Below, one piece after another: positions 11,201 through 21,434 of a stretch of DNA of 64,000 nt (the stretch's first letter is position 1; each line of letters begins with the position of its first letter). Made by a program: the position numbers and the translations under genes. The notes beneath the pieces were generated by a model. That model saw nothing but the letters and a program-made list of their open reading frames with translations. It was not told the DNA's origin and made no database searches. Source of the stretch: Hyaloraphidium curvatum (taxonomy: Eukaryota > Monoblepharomycota > Hyaloraphidiomycetes > Hyaloraphidiales > Hyaloraphidiaceae); the NCBI GenBank assembly GCA_025558095.1, contig JAIVFI010000019.1, positions 62,001 through 126,000 of the forward strand, written 5' to 3'.

Positions 11201-12018
11201 GCGGAGCGGTCGAGCAGGTCGGTCACGTCAAACTCGCACGGCAGCGCGGGGTCCTTGGAGAAGCCGGCGAACTTGCCGTCGACGTAGGCCTTCACGCACG
11301 AGTCGACGCCCTCGAAGACGAGCACGACGCGCTGGTCGTCGGCCTTCCACCGGTCGGGCAGCGCGATAGTGCGGCGGTACAGCCCGGTCGGGTAGGGGCC
11401 ACGCTCGCGGGGGTCGCGCGGCACAAAGTCCTTGTCCATCCAGGGCCTGTACTGCATCACGCCGCGGTCGTTGGCCTCGAAGGTGAACTTGCCAGTGCGT
11501 GCCGCGACGGGCGGGTTCTTCTCGCAGGCGTAGGTGGTGTTGGTGTAGATGGGGATGTCGCGCGTGGCCGCGGGCAGGCCCGAGGTCGGCAGCTGCCAGT
11601 GCGACGGCAGCATGATCGGGGCGAACGAGTCCGGGGGCAGGCCCTCGGCCTGCACCTTGGCGGCGGCCTCGTCGAAGCCGGGGGCGTTCCAGCCCTTGGG
11701 CGCGTCCTTGAGGTCGCCGACGAGCAGGAACTTCCAGCCGGGCGCGGGCTCGCCGGCCTCGCCGGTCAGCATGAGCACGTTGGGCGTGCACTCGCGCGCC
11801 AGCTTGGTCGGGTTCGCGGCGAACTTTGCCCAGAAGGCGCGCGCGGCATTGGCGTCGGGGAACGCGCGCATGGGCGCGTGGCCGGGCCTCCGCTTCCTGC
11901 CGACCACCCGCGGGTCGGCGTGGTCGGGCGAGCCGTCGGGAATGGGCCGCAGATACTTCTCGGCGAGGCGCTCCTCGAGCATCTTGTACGCCCGGCCGGG
12001 CGCCGCAAAGACCGACAT
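8209..12018 (-). CDS. Beta-galactosidase, glycoside hydrolase family 2 (LacZ/LAC4 type)
   Basis: Three exons: 10178-12018, 9990-10113, 8209-9924; introns of 64 and 65 nt; 1226 residues, somewhat longer than E. coli LacZ. It hydrolyses lactose and related beta-galactosides. Acid/base Glu is about E589 in WSVGNESGMG; the nucleophile is about E655 in LILCEYAHAMGNS, restored only by splicing 9990 to 9924. The C-terminal beta-galactosidase domain has GPYEAYPDRVA, VFPGECGWR and GGHDAWSPNV. There is no signal peptide, so it is probably cytosolic and needs lactose uptake. The ATG at 12016-12018 (MSVFAAPGRAYKMLEERL) is chosen; an upstream in-frame ATG at 12136-12138 adds 40 low-complexity residues. 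It is transcribed divergently from a lactose-permease-like transporter, the LAC4/LAC12 arrangement of Kluyveromyces. Confidence 0.93.
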
Positions 12019-12702
12019 GGCGGCGAGGCGCAAGAGATCAAGGCCACCAAAATCCCGGCTTCCGGGAGGCCTGCAGCTGCGATTCGTCCAGCGGCCAAAA
12101 CGTCCGTGGGAGACTGCGAACGGAGGAACCCGTGGCATCTGTCAGCGCCGGCACACAACCCACTCGGACAGCTCAGTGGCGACGCTCACCGACCGCCTCT
12201 TGGCGATTGAATGCCACGCGATGCGTAAACGGTGACCGGCGATTCGGTCGGTGTTGACGGACTCGCCGGCAGGGCCCTCGCGAGCCCTTGAAACGCCACC
12301 ACCCCGAACCTACGCGGGACCAAACCGACGAAACACCCCTGGCCGTCCACCTGAAACCCCTCACCAGGCTTCCGCAACACCGCCTCCGTCTCGAGGTAGG
12401 GCAAGCGTTGACATTCCGGTGCTCCACACGCTGAAGACCGACTTTTCCGTGTTAAGGGCCCGGCACATCGCGCAGAATAGCGCGCTAACTCGGACGCCCA
12501 AGGTGGACACCGAAGGGACATCCTAAGGCCCGCTCCATACCTGACCAGTAGGTGGCTGTCGCCGGACCCCTTTGCTCCCCCCCCAGGGTGTCCTGACACC
12601 GTCCCTGTCCCCCTTTCCGCAACGCCGACGGGCAATCCCCGACTCGCGCCTGTCCTCCTCGGCGACCCTTCCTGGCTCCGTCCTGCACTCAAGAACACAA
12701 AC
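12019..12702. promoter_or_regulatory. Shared promoter region of beta-galactosidase and sugar transporter
   Basis: 684 bp between two divergent genes of one pathway. It contains a 9-bp inverted pair, CACCGACCG at 12187-12195 and CGGTCGGTG at 12245-12253, and between them GACCG at 12234-12238 facing CGGTC at 12245-12249. CCG/CGG half-sites of this kind are typical targets of fungal Zn2Cys6 regulators, but in GC-rich DNA chance occurrence is possible. No clear TATA box. That it is a bidirectional promoter is inferred from gene order. Confidence 0.5.
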
Positions 12703-14898
12703 ATGGCCCCCGCCGCCGCCGGGCCCGTGCCGGACGACTATCCCAAGGCCGTCACCGGCCGGAGCCTGAACACACTGTTCCTCCTGTCCCTGGTCGCCTT
12801 CCTCTGCTCGGCAACCTACGGCTACGATGGCTCGCTCATGTCGGGCATCAACGCCATGTACGTTTCAATCATCTGGGCAGCTCGCGGGCGCCGTGGCAGG
12901 TTGCTGACCGCACCTCCCAATCACGTGCGACCTCTACAGGAGCCAGTACCAGGACTTCTTCGGGTAGGCAGGGCCTTTCTTGTGCTTGGCTTGCTTCTTC
13001 TGATTCCGGACTTGCAGCGTCCAGCCCACCGGTGCCATGACCTCGCTCATCTTCTCCATCTACGTGGGTATCTTCAGGGTTTGTTCGACGCCTCTGACCC
13101 CTCCGGCGCAGAACGTCGGCAACATCTGCGCCGTGCCATTCTCGGGCCCCATCGCCGATCGCTTCGGCCGCAAGATCAGCATGGCCATCGGCTGCGGCAT
13201 CATCGTCGTCGGCGCCATCATCAACGGCACCTCGACCGTGCTGGCGCAGTTCATCGTCGGCCGGTTCGTCCTCGGCTTCGGCATCTGCATCGCCTCGGTC
13301 GGCGCGCCGTCGTGGGTCGTCGAGACCACGCCGCCCGAGTACCGCGGGCGCGTGACGGGCCTGTACAACACCTTCTGGTGCGTCTTTCCTCGCTTGCCGT
13401 CCCGATTAGCGGCTGACCCCGTCCCGCAGGTGGGTCGGCAACATCACGGCTTCGTGGACTCTCTACGGCACCGCCTACATCCAATCCGAATGGGCCTGGC
13501 GCATCCCGCTCTTCCTCCAATGCATCTTCGGCGGCTCCGTCTGCTTCCTCGTCTGGCTTCTGCCCGAGTCCCCCCGCTGGCTCGTGGCCAAGGGCCGCAA
13601 CGACGAGGCCCGCGCCGTGTTCACCAAGTACCACGGCGCCGGCGATCCCAACCACCCGATCGTGACGGTGCAGATGGAGGAGCTCATCGCGGCGCAGGAG
13701 GAGGAGGCGCGCAGGAAGGAGGCCGAAGCCGCCGTCACCTCGAGCAAGGGCGGCATCTCGCAGTACATCGGAGATTACTCGCCGCTCTACAACTCGCGCT
13801 CGGCGCTCTACCGCACCTTCATCCTCGCGTGCTTCTCCATCTTTGGCCAAGGATCGGGCAACGCCGTCGTCTCGTACTTCATGCCCGTCATGCTCGACGC
13901 CGGTTGGTCTCATCTTCGCTAGCCTGATCTCTGGAATTTGCCCTAACCCTAGCGTTCCTCGTGAACTCTTCAACATGGCTATTCTTGGATCGCCCTTTCC
14001 GAAGCTGGCATCACGGACCAATCGACGCAGCTCCTGCTGAACGCCATCAACTCGGTGCTCTCATTCTCGTCCGCCGTCACGGGCGCCTCGCTCATGGACA
14101 AGTTCGGCCGCCGCCCCCTGCTGCTCACCTCGACCTCGCTCGCCACCCTGCTCTTCACCGGCATCACCATCACCTCTGCGCTCGCTGCCGAGTCGACGAA
14201 CGTCAACTCGTCCCTTGGCACGGCGACGGTGGTGCTCATCTACGCCTTCGGCATCGTCTTCTCCTTCGCGTGGACCCCGATGCAGGTCCTCGGCCCCGCC
14301 GAGGTGCTCTCGAACGAGGCCCGCGCTAAAGGGATGAGCTTGAACAACCTTTTGGTCAATGCTGCTGGATTCTTCAACTCTTTTGTGACGCCGATCGCCA
14401 TGGGCGCGCTCGGGTGGTACGTGCTGCTGGCCTTCGCTTCGTGGACTCGTCTCCTGACGGGATCTTGATTGCATTCGCAGGAAGTGGTACATCTTTTACG
14501 TCATTTGGGACACACTCGAGGTCATCACCATCTACTTCTTCTTCCCCGAGACCAAGGGCCGCACCCTCGAGGAGCTCAACGCCGTCTTCGAGGCCAAGAA
14601 CCCCGTCAAGGAGTCTCTCAAGCCCCGCGCCGCCCCCGTGCTCGCAGAAGGCGAAGAAACGGTGCCAGAGGTCGCCGCGATCCCCAAGATGACCGACCTG
14701 GTGCGCGTGCCGACGGTGCCCGGGTTCCTGCCCGTCGCGCGCGTCGGCACGGGCGAGGACCGCTCGACCAACCAGCTGCGGAAGCGCACGATGACGGCGA
14801 CGGCTCTCGAGGCCGGGATGGCGGGCGAATCGGTTCAGCTCGGTGAGACGGCGCCGAAGATCGATGCGGTGCAGACGGATGTGGCGGCGCCGAAGTGA
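12703..14898 (+). CDS. MFS sugar transporter, lactose-permease-like
   Basis: Seven exons: 12703-12857, 12940-12963, 13018-13063, 13112-13377, 13430-13902, 14005-14416, 14481-14898; 597 residues. Exon 2 is only 24 nt (SQYQDFFG). About 12 membrane segments. Sugar-porter hallmarks are visible: DRFGRK in loop 2-3, then [48 protein letters not shown] and a C-terminal [11 protein letters not shown]. The [15 protein letters not shown] stretch resembles fungal lactose permeases and relatives of LAC12. It should bring lactose, or a hexose, into the cell by proton symport; substrate choice rests on its divergent partner, a cytosolic-type beta-galactosidase. The junction at 13902/14005 (acceptor GAAG) is the least certain. 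Confidence 0.88.
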
Positions 14899-15307
14899 GG
14901 GTGATCGGAGGGGAAAAAAACGGCATTGTACATGCAGTCTGGGCCGCACAAGCTCATCGAGTGGAAAACTGTGATATCGCGGATGTCCTCCGCATTAACA
15001 TGCGTGCATCGTGCGCTGTTGCGGGAGGTCGAACCGTCGAGTCATCGCGATTGGCCGTCGGACGTCAGACCAACAATCCACTGGAACGGACGGCGGCAGA
15101 GCGCCAAATCGCCGGCTGCGGCCCAGATCGGCTTGTGGCCCTGTGTTTCAACGGGCCGTCGGCGGCTTCAGCACCATTTTTCTTGCGGGTGGCGTCAGAG
15201 AGACGAGGGCCCCGGAGCCAACGGACCCTGACCCCGAACTGACGGCCGTCCATTTGTCCCCCCCACATCTCCGCCGCCCCGCGCTGCCGCCCTCCGCGTT
15301 TCCCGCC
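14899..15307. other. Intergenic region between transporter and galT
   Basis: 409 bp with no supported gene. It holds the transporter 3' end and the galT promoter; the last 60 bp before the ATG are rich in C and T. Confidence 0.4.
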
Positions 15308-16665
15308 ATGGCCGCATCGCAGCCCGCCGCGCCCGCTGCCGGGGAGTTCGACTTCACGTCGCACCCGCACCGGCGGTACAACCCGCTCAACGACACCTGG
15401 GTACTCGTCTCGCCGCACCGCGCCAAGCGGCCGTGGCTGGGCCAGACAGAGCAGCTGCCGCCCGACGACCGCCCGGAGTACGACCCCAAGTGGGATTCGC
15501 GAACTGCGGTTGCGGGGCACCCGTTTAACTCGTCGAACCCCACGACGGCAGGTGCTACCTGTGCCCCGGCAACGCCCGCTCCTCCGGCGCCGTCTCCAAC
15601 CCGCCGTACACGACCACCTACGTCTTCACCAACGACTTCCCCGCGCTGCTCCCGTCGCAGCCGCCCTACTCCCCCGCCGGCTCGCGCGAGGCCATCGGGC
15701 TCACCCCCGACCGCGCAGGCCTGCTCGACTCGCTCTACAAGGTCGAGGGGGACATGGGAACGTCGCGCGTGGTGTGCTTCTCGCCACGGCACGACCTGAC
15801 GCTCGCCGAGATGTCGGCCAAGGACCTCGAGGCCGTGGTGGACGTGTGGGTCGAGCAGTACAACGACCTGGCGACGCTGCCGTACGTGGGGTACGTGCAG
15901 ATCTTCGAGAACAAGGGCGCGGTGATGGGGTGCTCGGCGCCGCACCCGCACGGGCAGGTTCGTGGAGCCTGCCGCGCGTCCCCGGCCGCGTCTGAACGCG
16001 TCCGCAGATCTGGGCGACCGAGGAGGTCCCCACCGAGCCCGCCAAGGAGATATCGGCCTTCAAGAAGTACAAGGAAAAGAACGGCACCTGCCTCATGTGC
16101 GACTACGTGGCCAGCGAGCTCGCCGGGTCGAAGGCCCGGATCGTGTGCGAGAACGACTCGTTCGTGGCCATGGTGCCCTTCTGGGCCGTCTGGTGGGCAT
16201 ATTCTGCACCGCTATCGTCGCAGCTCACGCCTGACGCGCTTTGTGTGCAGGCCGTACGAGGTCATGATCGCAAGCAAGCGGCACCTCGCCGCCCTCCCGG
16301 ACCTCTCGGACAAGGAACGCGCCGACTACGCCGACCTGCTCCGCCGCGTGACGTGCCGGTACGACGACGTGTTCAAGTGCCCGTTCCCGTACTCGGCGGG
16401 GATCCACCAGAGCCCCACGGGCAAGGAGAAGACGGGCGATTTCCACCTGCACCACCACTTCTACCCGCCGCTGCTGAGGAGCGCAACGGTGAAGAAGTTC
16501 CTCGTCGGGTGCGTATTCCGCTCGGCATTGCAGTGGACGGTGCTGATCGTTTGGTGCTCCAGGTTCGAGATGCTCGGCGAGTCGCAGAGGGACCTGACTG
16601 CGGAGCAGGCGGCCGAGAGGCTGCGCGGGTGCTCCGAGGTGCACTACAAGCATGCGCAGAAGTAA
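15308..16665 (+). CDS. galT: Galactose-1-phosphate uridylyltransferase
   Basis: Five exons: 15308-15489, 15552-15957, 16008-16192, 16251-16508, 16563-16665; introns of 50-62 nt; 377 residues, normal for the family. It catalyses UDP-glucose + galactose-1-P <-> glucose-1-P + UDP-galactose, the second Leloir step (GAL7 in yeast). N-terminal [21 protein letters not shown], zinc-ligand-like CYLCPGN, and the catalytic APHPHGQ, where the second His of HPH is uridylylated, are all present; the C-terminal [14 protein letters not shown] supplies further metal or active-site His residues. Every splice joins conserved blocks. It follows the transporter by 409 bp on the same strand, so beta-galactosidase, transporter and galT are consecutive. 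Confidence 0.95.
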
Positions 16666-16734
16666 AGGGCTGGCGGATGCCGTAGAGTGCGCAACAAAAA
16701 AGGTCTTCTTATTGTGTATGTACAGCGACCACAG

Positions 16735-17296
16735 TCAATACAGCTTCCATCTGCGGCGCACCTCCACGATGGAGGCGCAGAGAAGAACGAAGAGGCCGAA
16801 AGTGAGTCCAGCTGTTGGAATCCACACGCCAGCGAGGCGACGCTCCGATTCCAGTAGAAGAGGATAGTCGGCTCTGCATAGAACGTCTGTGCAGTGCAAA
16901 ATGAGAAAACAGATGTACGAAAAATAGAGGATCCGGTACACGTAAGTATCCAAGCATCCGTTGCCGCACCTGAGCAGGAAGATGCGGAAGCCCAGAAGGA
17001 GAGTGACCGGTAGATTCCAGAACAATACGCAAAAGAAGCACTGTCCACGCGAACTTAAGTGCGTTCCACAGCGCGCCCAGGAAGGTAAAGAGAGCGGCTG
17101 CGGCAACGGCCAAGAAGGGGACGAGTGCCGCTGCAACCACGACCATCAAGAGGAGCACGGCTTCGTCCGGCCACGCGCCGATGCCATGGCAGTACTGCAC
17201 CAGCGCCCCCCGCGTATGCACCGCCACCGTGACCGAGAGACCGGAGCCGAACGAGCCAAACAGGGCGGCGACGTCTTCGAGGAAGGAGCCAGACAT
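16735..17296 (-). CDS. Small predicted membrane protein
   Basis: Probable two-exon gene, 17108-17296 and 16735-17040, with a 67-nt intron (17041-17107); 164 residues. The N-terminal exon begins MSGSFLEDVAALFGSFG and contains a hydrophobic run (AVLLLMVVVAAALVPFLA); the second exon has three more (LPVTLLLGFRIFLL, ILYFSYICFLILHC, TFGLFVLLCASIV) and a basic end (RRRWKLY). Without splicing, the first frame continues but loses the hydrophobic pattern, so I infer the intron, though other boundaries are possible. Base composition is less GC-rich than the neighbours. No family recognised. Confidence 0.45.
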
Positions 17297-17685
17297 CGTA
17301 GACTTCGTGGTTGGGATCGCAAACAAGATTGGGTATGGTCTCTGATTGTTCGCGCGCGCGCCCGCGCTTTTGTATGAGAGCGCAGTCGCATGGGCGCAGT
17401 TGGAGGCCCTCCGACACATGAATCACACCAGGGCCATGATGGCGCCCTGGAAACCAGAGAGCGATCTCCTTATGGACCTGCAACAATCAGTGCAGATTTT
17501 GCCTTTGCCAAACATCCTTTCCGTGATAGAATTGACCGGAAAACCGATGCATACATAACAGTTCCCCTGCTACCGTAGGTGCCCGTTCCCAAAGTACGGT
17601 TCCATGACTTCCAGTTCCCAAACTCGGCGCCTTCGTTCATGCCTGCGCCGCCGTGAAAGAATCCGGGACCGATCGCTCCCGCCGC
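17297..17685. other. Intergenic region
   Basis: 389 bp between the start of the small membrane gene and the end of the CAP gene, both on the minus strand. It contains the run cgcgcgcgcccgcgc near 17350. No supported gene. Confidence 0.35.
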
Positions 17686-18696
17686 TCACCCAGGAAGCTC
17701 CGGGTCGCACTCTCCCGCCGCCGGGTTGAACCGGTACCCGTTACAGTTCCCTGGTCTCCGGTAGTTGCACGCGACGATGACCCCGCCCTGCCACCCCGCG
17801 CCGAGTTTGGAGCAGCCCGCCTCGTTCTGAGCGCAGTCGCGGCAAGGGGCGTTGGCGGGGACGGTGGCTTGGGCGCAGCCGACGTAGCCGGTGTTTTCCC
17901 ACATGACCTGTGGGGGGCGGAGGGGTGAGCCGGGATGCGGATGAGCATCAAAACGGCTACTCGCCTGCGTGTAATGGCCGCATACTCCGCCGACGCAGTC
18001 GCCGTTCCCGCTGGGATCGTAGAAGGAGATCTCCTCCTCGACCCAGCTCCGCAGCACCGCCTCGCCGGTGACAGCCGATCCCCACGCGGCGAACAGGTTC
18101 TGCCCCGCGCGGTAGCCCGCCGACGCCGGGGGATGCTCGAAATCGCACTGCGCGGCGAGGATGTCTGCCCATTCCTTGGCCTGGCCCTCGAGGAAGTCCG
18201 AGTACTGCAGCGCCGGCACGGGGCCGCCCATGGCCGGGTTGGCGCGGCGCGAGTTGTGCGAGGCGAGGAGCTGCGCGCCCAGCGAAGCGGAGGGCGGGCG
18301 GGTGGTCACCGGGCGGCGGCTGGTGATCGCCGGAGGGCGCCGCGTGGTGGTCTTGCGGCGGGTGGTCGTTTTGCGCCGCGTAGTGGTCTTTCTCCGCGTG
18401 GTCGTCCTTCTCCGCTTTGTGGTGGTCTTGCGCCGCCTCGTCGTCGTCTTCTTGAGCTGGCGCGGAGCGAGGACGGGTGCAGCGTCGCCGGCGAGCCCGA
18501 CGCCGCCCGCCGGCTCCAGTGAATCCGCCGACCGTGAATCCGCCGACCGGGGCCGCAGGAACGGGAGACCGTCCGGCCAGGAGGCGTCGGTGCGCATCTT
18601 GATCGGCGCCGGGGGGACCGCCGACGCGGGGGGGGCGATGGCGCACAGCGAGAGTGCTATGGCGGCGGGCAGCGCAGCGGCCCAGAACGACCGCAT
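17686..18696 (-). CDS. Secreted CAP/SCP (PR-1-like) protein with basic Thr-rich linker
   Basis: Two exons, 17965-18696 and 17686-17907, 317 residues. The start at 18696 gives a signal peptide (MRSFWAAALPAAIALSLCAI); an upstream ATG in frame would hide it. A linker of repeated KTTTRR units (about residues 86-125) separates the N-terminus from a CAP domain beginning LLASHNSRRA. The CAP1 signature GHYTQVMWENTGYVGC appears only if a GC-AG intron (17908-17964, donor CAG/GCGAGT, acceptor CCCACAG) is removed; reading through stays open but inserts 19 residues into the signature. Cysteines CRDCAQNEAGC and CNYRRPGNCNGY fit the fold. CAP proteins are extracellular and bind sterols or lipids; the linker may be O-glycosylated or bind anionic wall polymers (inference). 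Confidence 0.88.
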   Translation of the reverse strand: MRSFWAAALPAAIALSLCAIAPPASAVPPAPIKMRTDASWPDGLPFLRPRSADSRSADSLEPAGGVGLAGDAAPVLAPRQLKKTTTRRRKTTTKRRRTTTRRKTTTRRKTTTRRKTTTRRPPAITSRRPVTTRPPSASLGAQLLASHNSRRANPAMGGPVPALQYSDFLEGQAKEWADILAAQCDFEHPPASAGYRAGQNLFAAWGSAVTGEAVLRSWVEEEISFYDPSGNGDCVGGVCGHYTQASSRFDAHPHPGSPLRPPQVMWENTGYVGCAQATVPANAPCRDCAQNEAGCSKLGAGWQGGVIVACNYRRPGNCNGYRFNPAAGECDPELPG

Positions 18697-19230
18697 GGCG
18701 GGTGCGTCCAAAGGAGCGAGAGTGCCAAGTAGCGTGAAGCGGCTAGCGGGGAGCCGCGGTCGGTTGTTGGAGGTGCTGTGCGTTTTGCGGCAGGGGTTGC
18801 GGGGTGCGGGCGGCGAGCGGTCAGCCGCCGCCTTGCGAGGCGGAGCTCTGCACCGCCAGAGAGCCCCACGTCCCAAAGGCCCCAAAGGCATAGGGAAAGG
18901 CGAGAAAATGGCCGCGATAGCACTGGTCCACCTAGCATAGCATCGGCCCAGTGATCGCGGGGCCGTCTAGCGGTGACCTGCAAGTGGTCTGACGATGATG
19001 GGACGTTCTCACCTAAGGAACATTCCCCGCCACCAAGTCCATTGCCAAGACGACGATGTGCCCTCTCGAGATACCCAAAATGACCATTCGAGGCACAACA
19101 GCAATCGCCACGGCCTGCCTCGTAGGGACGCTCTTCCGCCGAAAGTCCCTCCACACCAGCCTCCAACGTCACAAACTCCCGCGCTCTCCGGAGCCCGCAG
19201 CCCGTTCCAGCGCTCGGACACCGTGCCGCG
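18697..19230. other. Divergent intergenic region
   Basis: 534 bp between the minus-strand CAP gene and the plus-strand surface-protein gene, both secreted products. Presumed bidirectional promoter; no TATA box or repeat stands out. Confidence 0.4.
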
Positions 19231-21375
19231 ATGCGCTCGGCCATGCGGCGCCGCCGACCTCCCGGGGCCGCGAGCCCGCCGGGCGCCGCGCCCCCCCGCC
19301 GCGGCCCCTCCCCGCTCTCCCTCCCCTTCGCCGTCGTCGCCGCCCTCCTCGCCCTCCTCCTCCCTCCCGCCCTGGCCTACGACTTCTCCAACACCCCCAC
19401 GATTAACGCCATGGGCTCGTGCCAGTCGGCCGCCCCCGGGAGCATCCCGCAGCTCGACATGCCGCGGACCAACATGTCCCGCAACGCCGTCAACATCGTC
19501 GCCGCCACGCAGCCCGTGCCCGGCCGCAAGATGGTGGCGTACCTCGGAACGGGGGCCAGGGACCAGAACTGCTTCGCGGGGAACCCGATCGCGGACCCGC
19601 AGGGGTGCAGGTACTTCATCGCGATCCAGGGGACCTGGCAGTCGATGCGCAACTGCGGGTGGAGCGGGCCGACCATCAACGGGTCGTTCGAGATCCGGAC
19701 AAACACAATCTGTGGGTGTCTCGTGCCATGGCGTGGGGGCGGGCCTGTCCTGCCGCACCTGCGAGGCATTTTGGAAACGGTCGACTAACCCTCCTGGCCC
19801 CCCAGGGCTCGAATGGGAGGACGTGTACCCCGGCAACATCCGCCGCCCATCCAAGGTCCCGTACCAGGTGTCTATCGCCCTCCCGACCACCGTGACGGTG
19901 TCGGCCAACGTCACTGTGCTCGAGGAGTCGGGCATTAGGAACTTCAACCTCACGGGCATCTCGTACGAAAACACGGGGACGGGGTCCAAGTACCTGTTCA
20001 TTGACTTCACGATGTTCTCGCGCTGGTGCGTGCCTTTGCCGCGCACCATTTTCGCATGGCTGACCGTCGCTGGCACGCAGGCCAAACAACCTCACCCTGG
20101 CCGAGGGCGGCTTCCTCACCACGCCCGGCTTCCCCGGCAAGGCCGACATATTCTCGTACCAGCTCCCCACCTGCAGAAAGACCGACGGCTCGCAGAGCCC
20201 CTTCACGACGCAGGACTTTTGCTTCCAGACCGGCACCGTGCGCCTCGAGATCGGCGACCAGTGCCAGGTCGGCGGCGCGTACCGCTTCGCCTTCGACACC
20301 AACTGCTTCCCCGGCGCGGCCAACGTCAGCGACTGCAGGGGCAAGGTGCTGACCGCCGAGGCCTTTGTCGGCTCGGCCAACGCCACGGGCCAGCTGGATC
20401 TGGACGTCTGCCGCGCCATCCTCAACACTGTCGCGCAGGTCAACGGGACCATGGTCGCCGACCGGCCGGGCGGGTACTTCTTCGGCGACACGGTCACGCT
20501 CGTTGCTACCTTCTCCTCGCCCGACCTGCCCATTTTCGAGTCCCGGCTGACGGAGCTGGTCATGCAGCGCCGCACCGTCCGGCGCACGCCCAACGTCGGC
20601 AGCCCCTCGGAGCTGGACCGCAATACCAACACCACCGTGTACTTTTCCCAGCTGGGCCCCGCCAACGACCCCGGCGGTGCCACCGTGCTCGGCCGGAACA
20701 CCAACTTCTCCTACGTACCGGGGGCAAACACCGTCATCATGCGGATGGTGCCCAACATGCTGCCCGCCGCGCCGGGACTCAACTACAACCCGGATTCGTA
20801 CCTGACCACGGACGACTTTGACTCGATCACCACGTTCGGGTACTTTGCGGTACGCTATCAAACACCCTCCGCAGTCGCACGTTCGTTGACTTTTGCCGTC
20901 CCGGACGTAGGTCTTCCGCATCTACTTCGACTCCGTCGCCTCGGGCGGCCAGCGCCGGCGCCGCCTCGCGTACCGGCAGTCCCGCCTCCCCTCCTCCTCC
21001 ATCCGCCAGACGATCGAGCAGCGCACCGACGTCCAGGCGTCCGTCACGGTCCCGCAGGACCCCGACGCCGTCCCGTCGCCCACCCCCGTCGCGGAACCGG
21101 CACCGGCGCAGCAAGGGGGGCTGTCGACGCCCGCGGTGATCGGCATCAGCATCGGCGTGGCGGTGCTCGCGATCCTGTGCATCGCGCTGATCCTGGGGAT
21201 GGTCGCGCGGAGGAGGCGGCGGCGGAAGGTGGAGGAGGAGGAGGAGCTGCGCGCGCTGGCCAAGGAGAGGGTGCACTACGGGGGCAACGCGGAGAAGGAG
21301 GCGCCGACGTGGCAGCAGGTGCAGGCGGGGTCGGGGGAGCAGACGGCGTCGTGGGGCAGCCAGACCGGCGCGTAG
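19231..21375 (+). CDS. Type I membrane cell-surface protein, unknown family
   Basis: Four exons: 19231-19711, 19806-20025, 20081-20849, 20911-21375; introns of 94, 55 and 61 nt; 644 residues. Seen: a basic N-terminus followed by a signal peptide (LPFAVVAALLALLLPPALA), an ectodomain of about 500 residues with several Cys and many N-glycosylation sequons (NMS, NGS, NVT, NLT, NAT, NTT), a Pro-rich stalk (PDAVPSPTPVAEPAP), one membrane segment (VIGISIGVAVLAILCIALIL), a basic stop-transfer (RRRRRRK) and a short acidic cytoplasmic tail. Exons join at W/LEWED, RW/PNNLT and FA/VFRIY. I do not recognise the ectodomain; a receptor or adhesin role is inference. Its stop is 59 bp from the converging SDR gene. 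Confidence 0.75.
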
Positions 21376-21434
21376 AAGGATGTTGTTTCCAATCCGTCTA
21401 TTTGGAACGAGTTCCGTGACCAGCTGAATGCCTT

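Noticed and set aside
10393-12210. Plus-strand 605-codon open frame
   Set aside because: Shadow of beta-galactosidase, whose catalytic motifs on the other strand are unmistakable.
13940-13960. Telomere-like ccctaaccctag
   Set aside because: Only two partial units, inside an intron of the transporter; more likely the branch-point region than a telomere relic.
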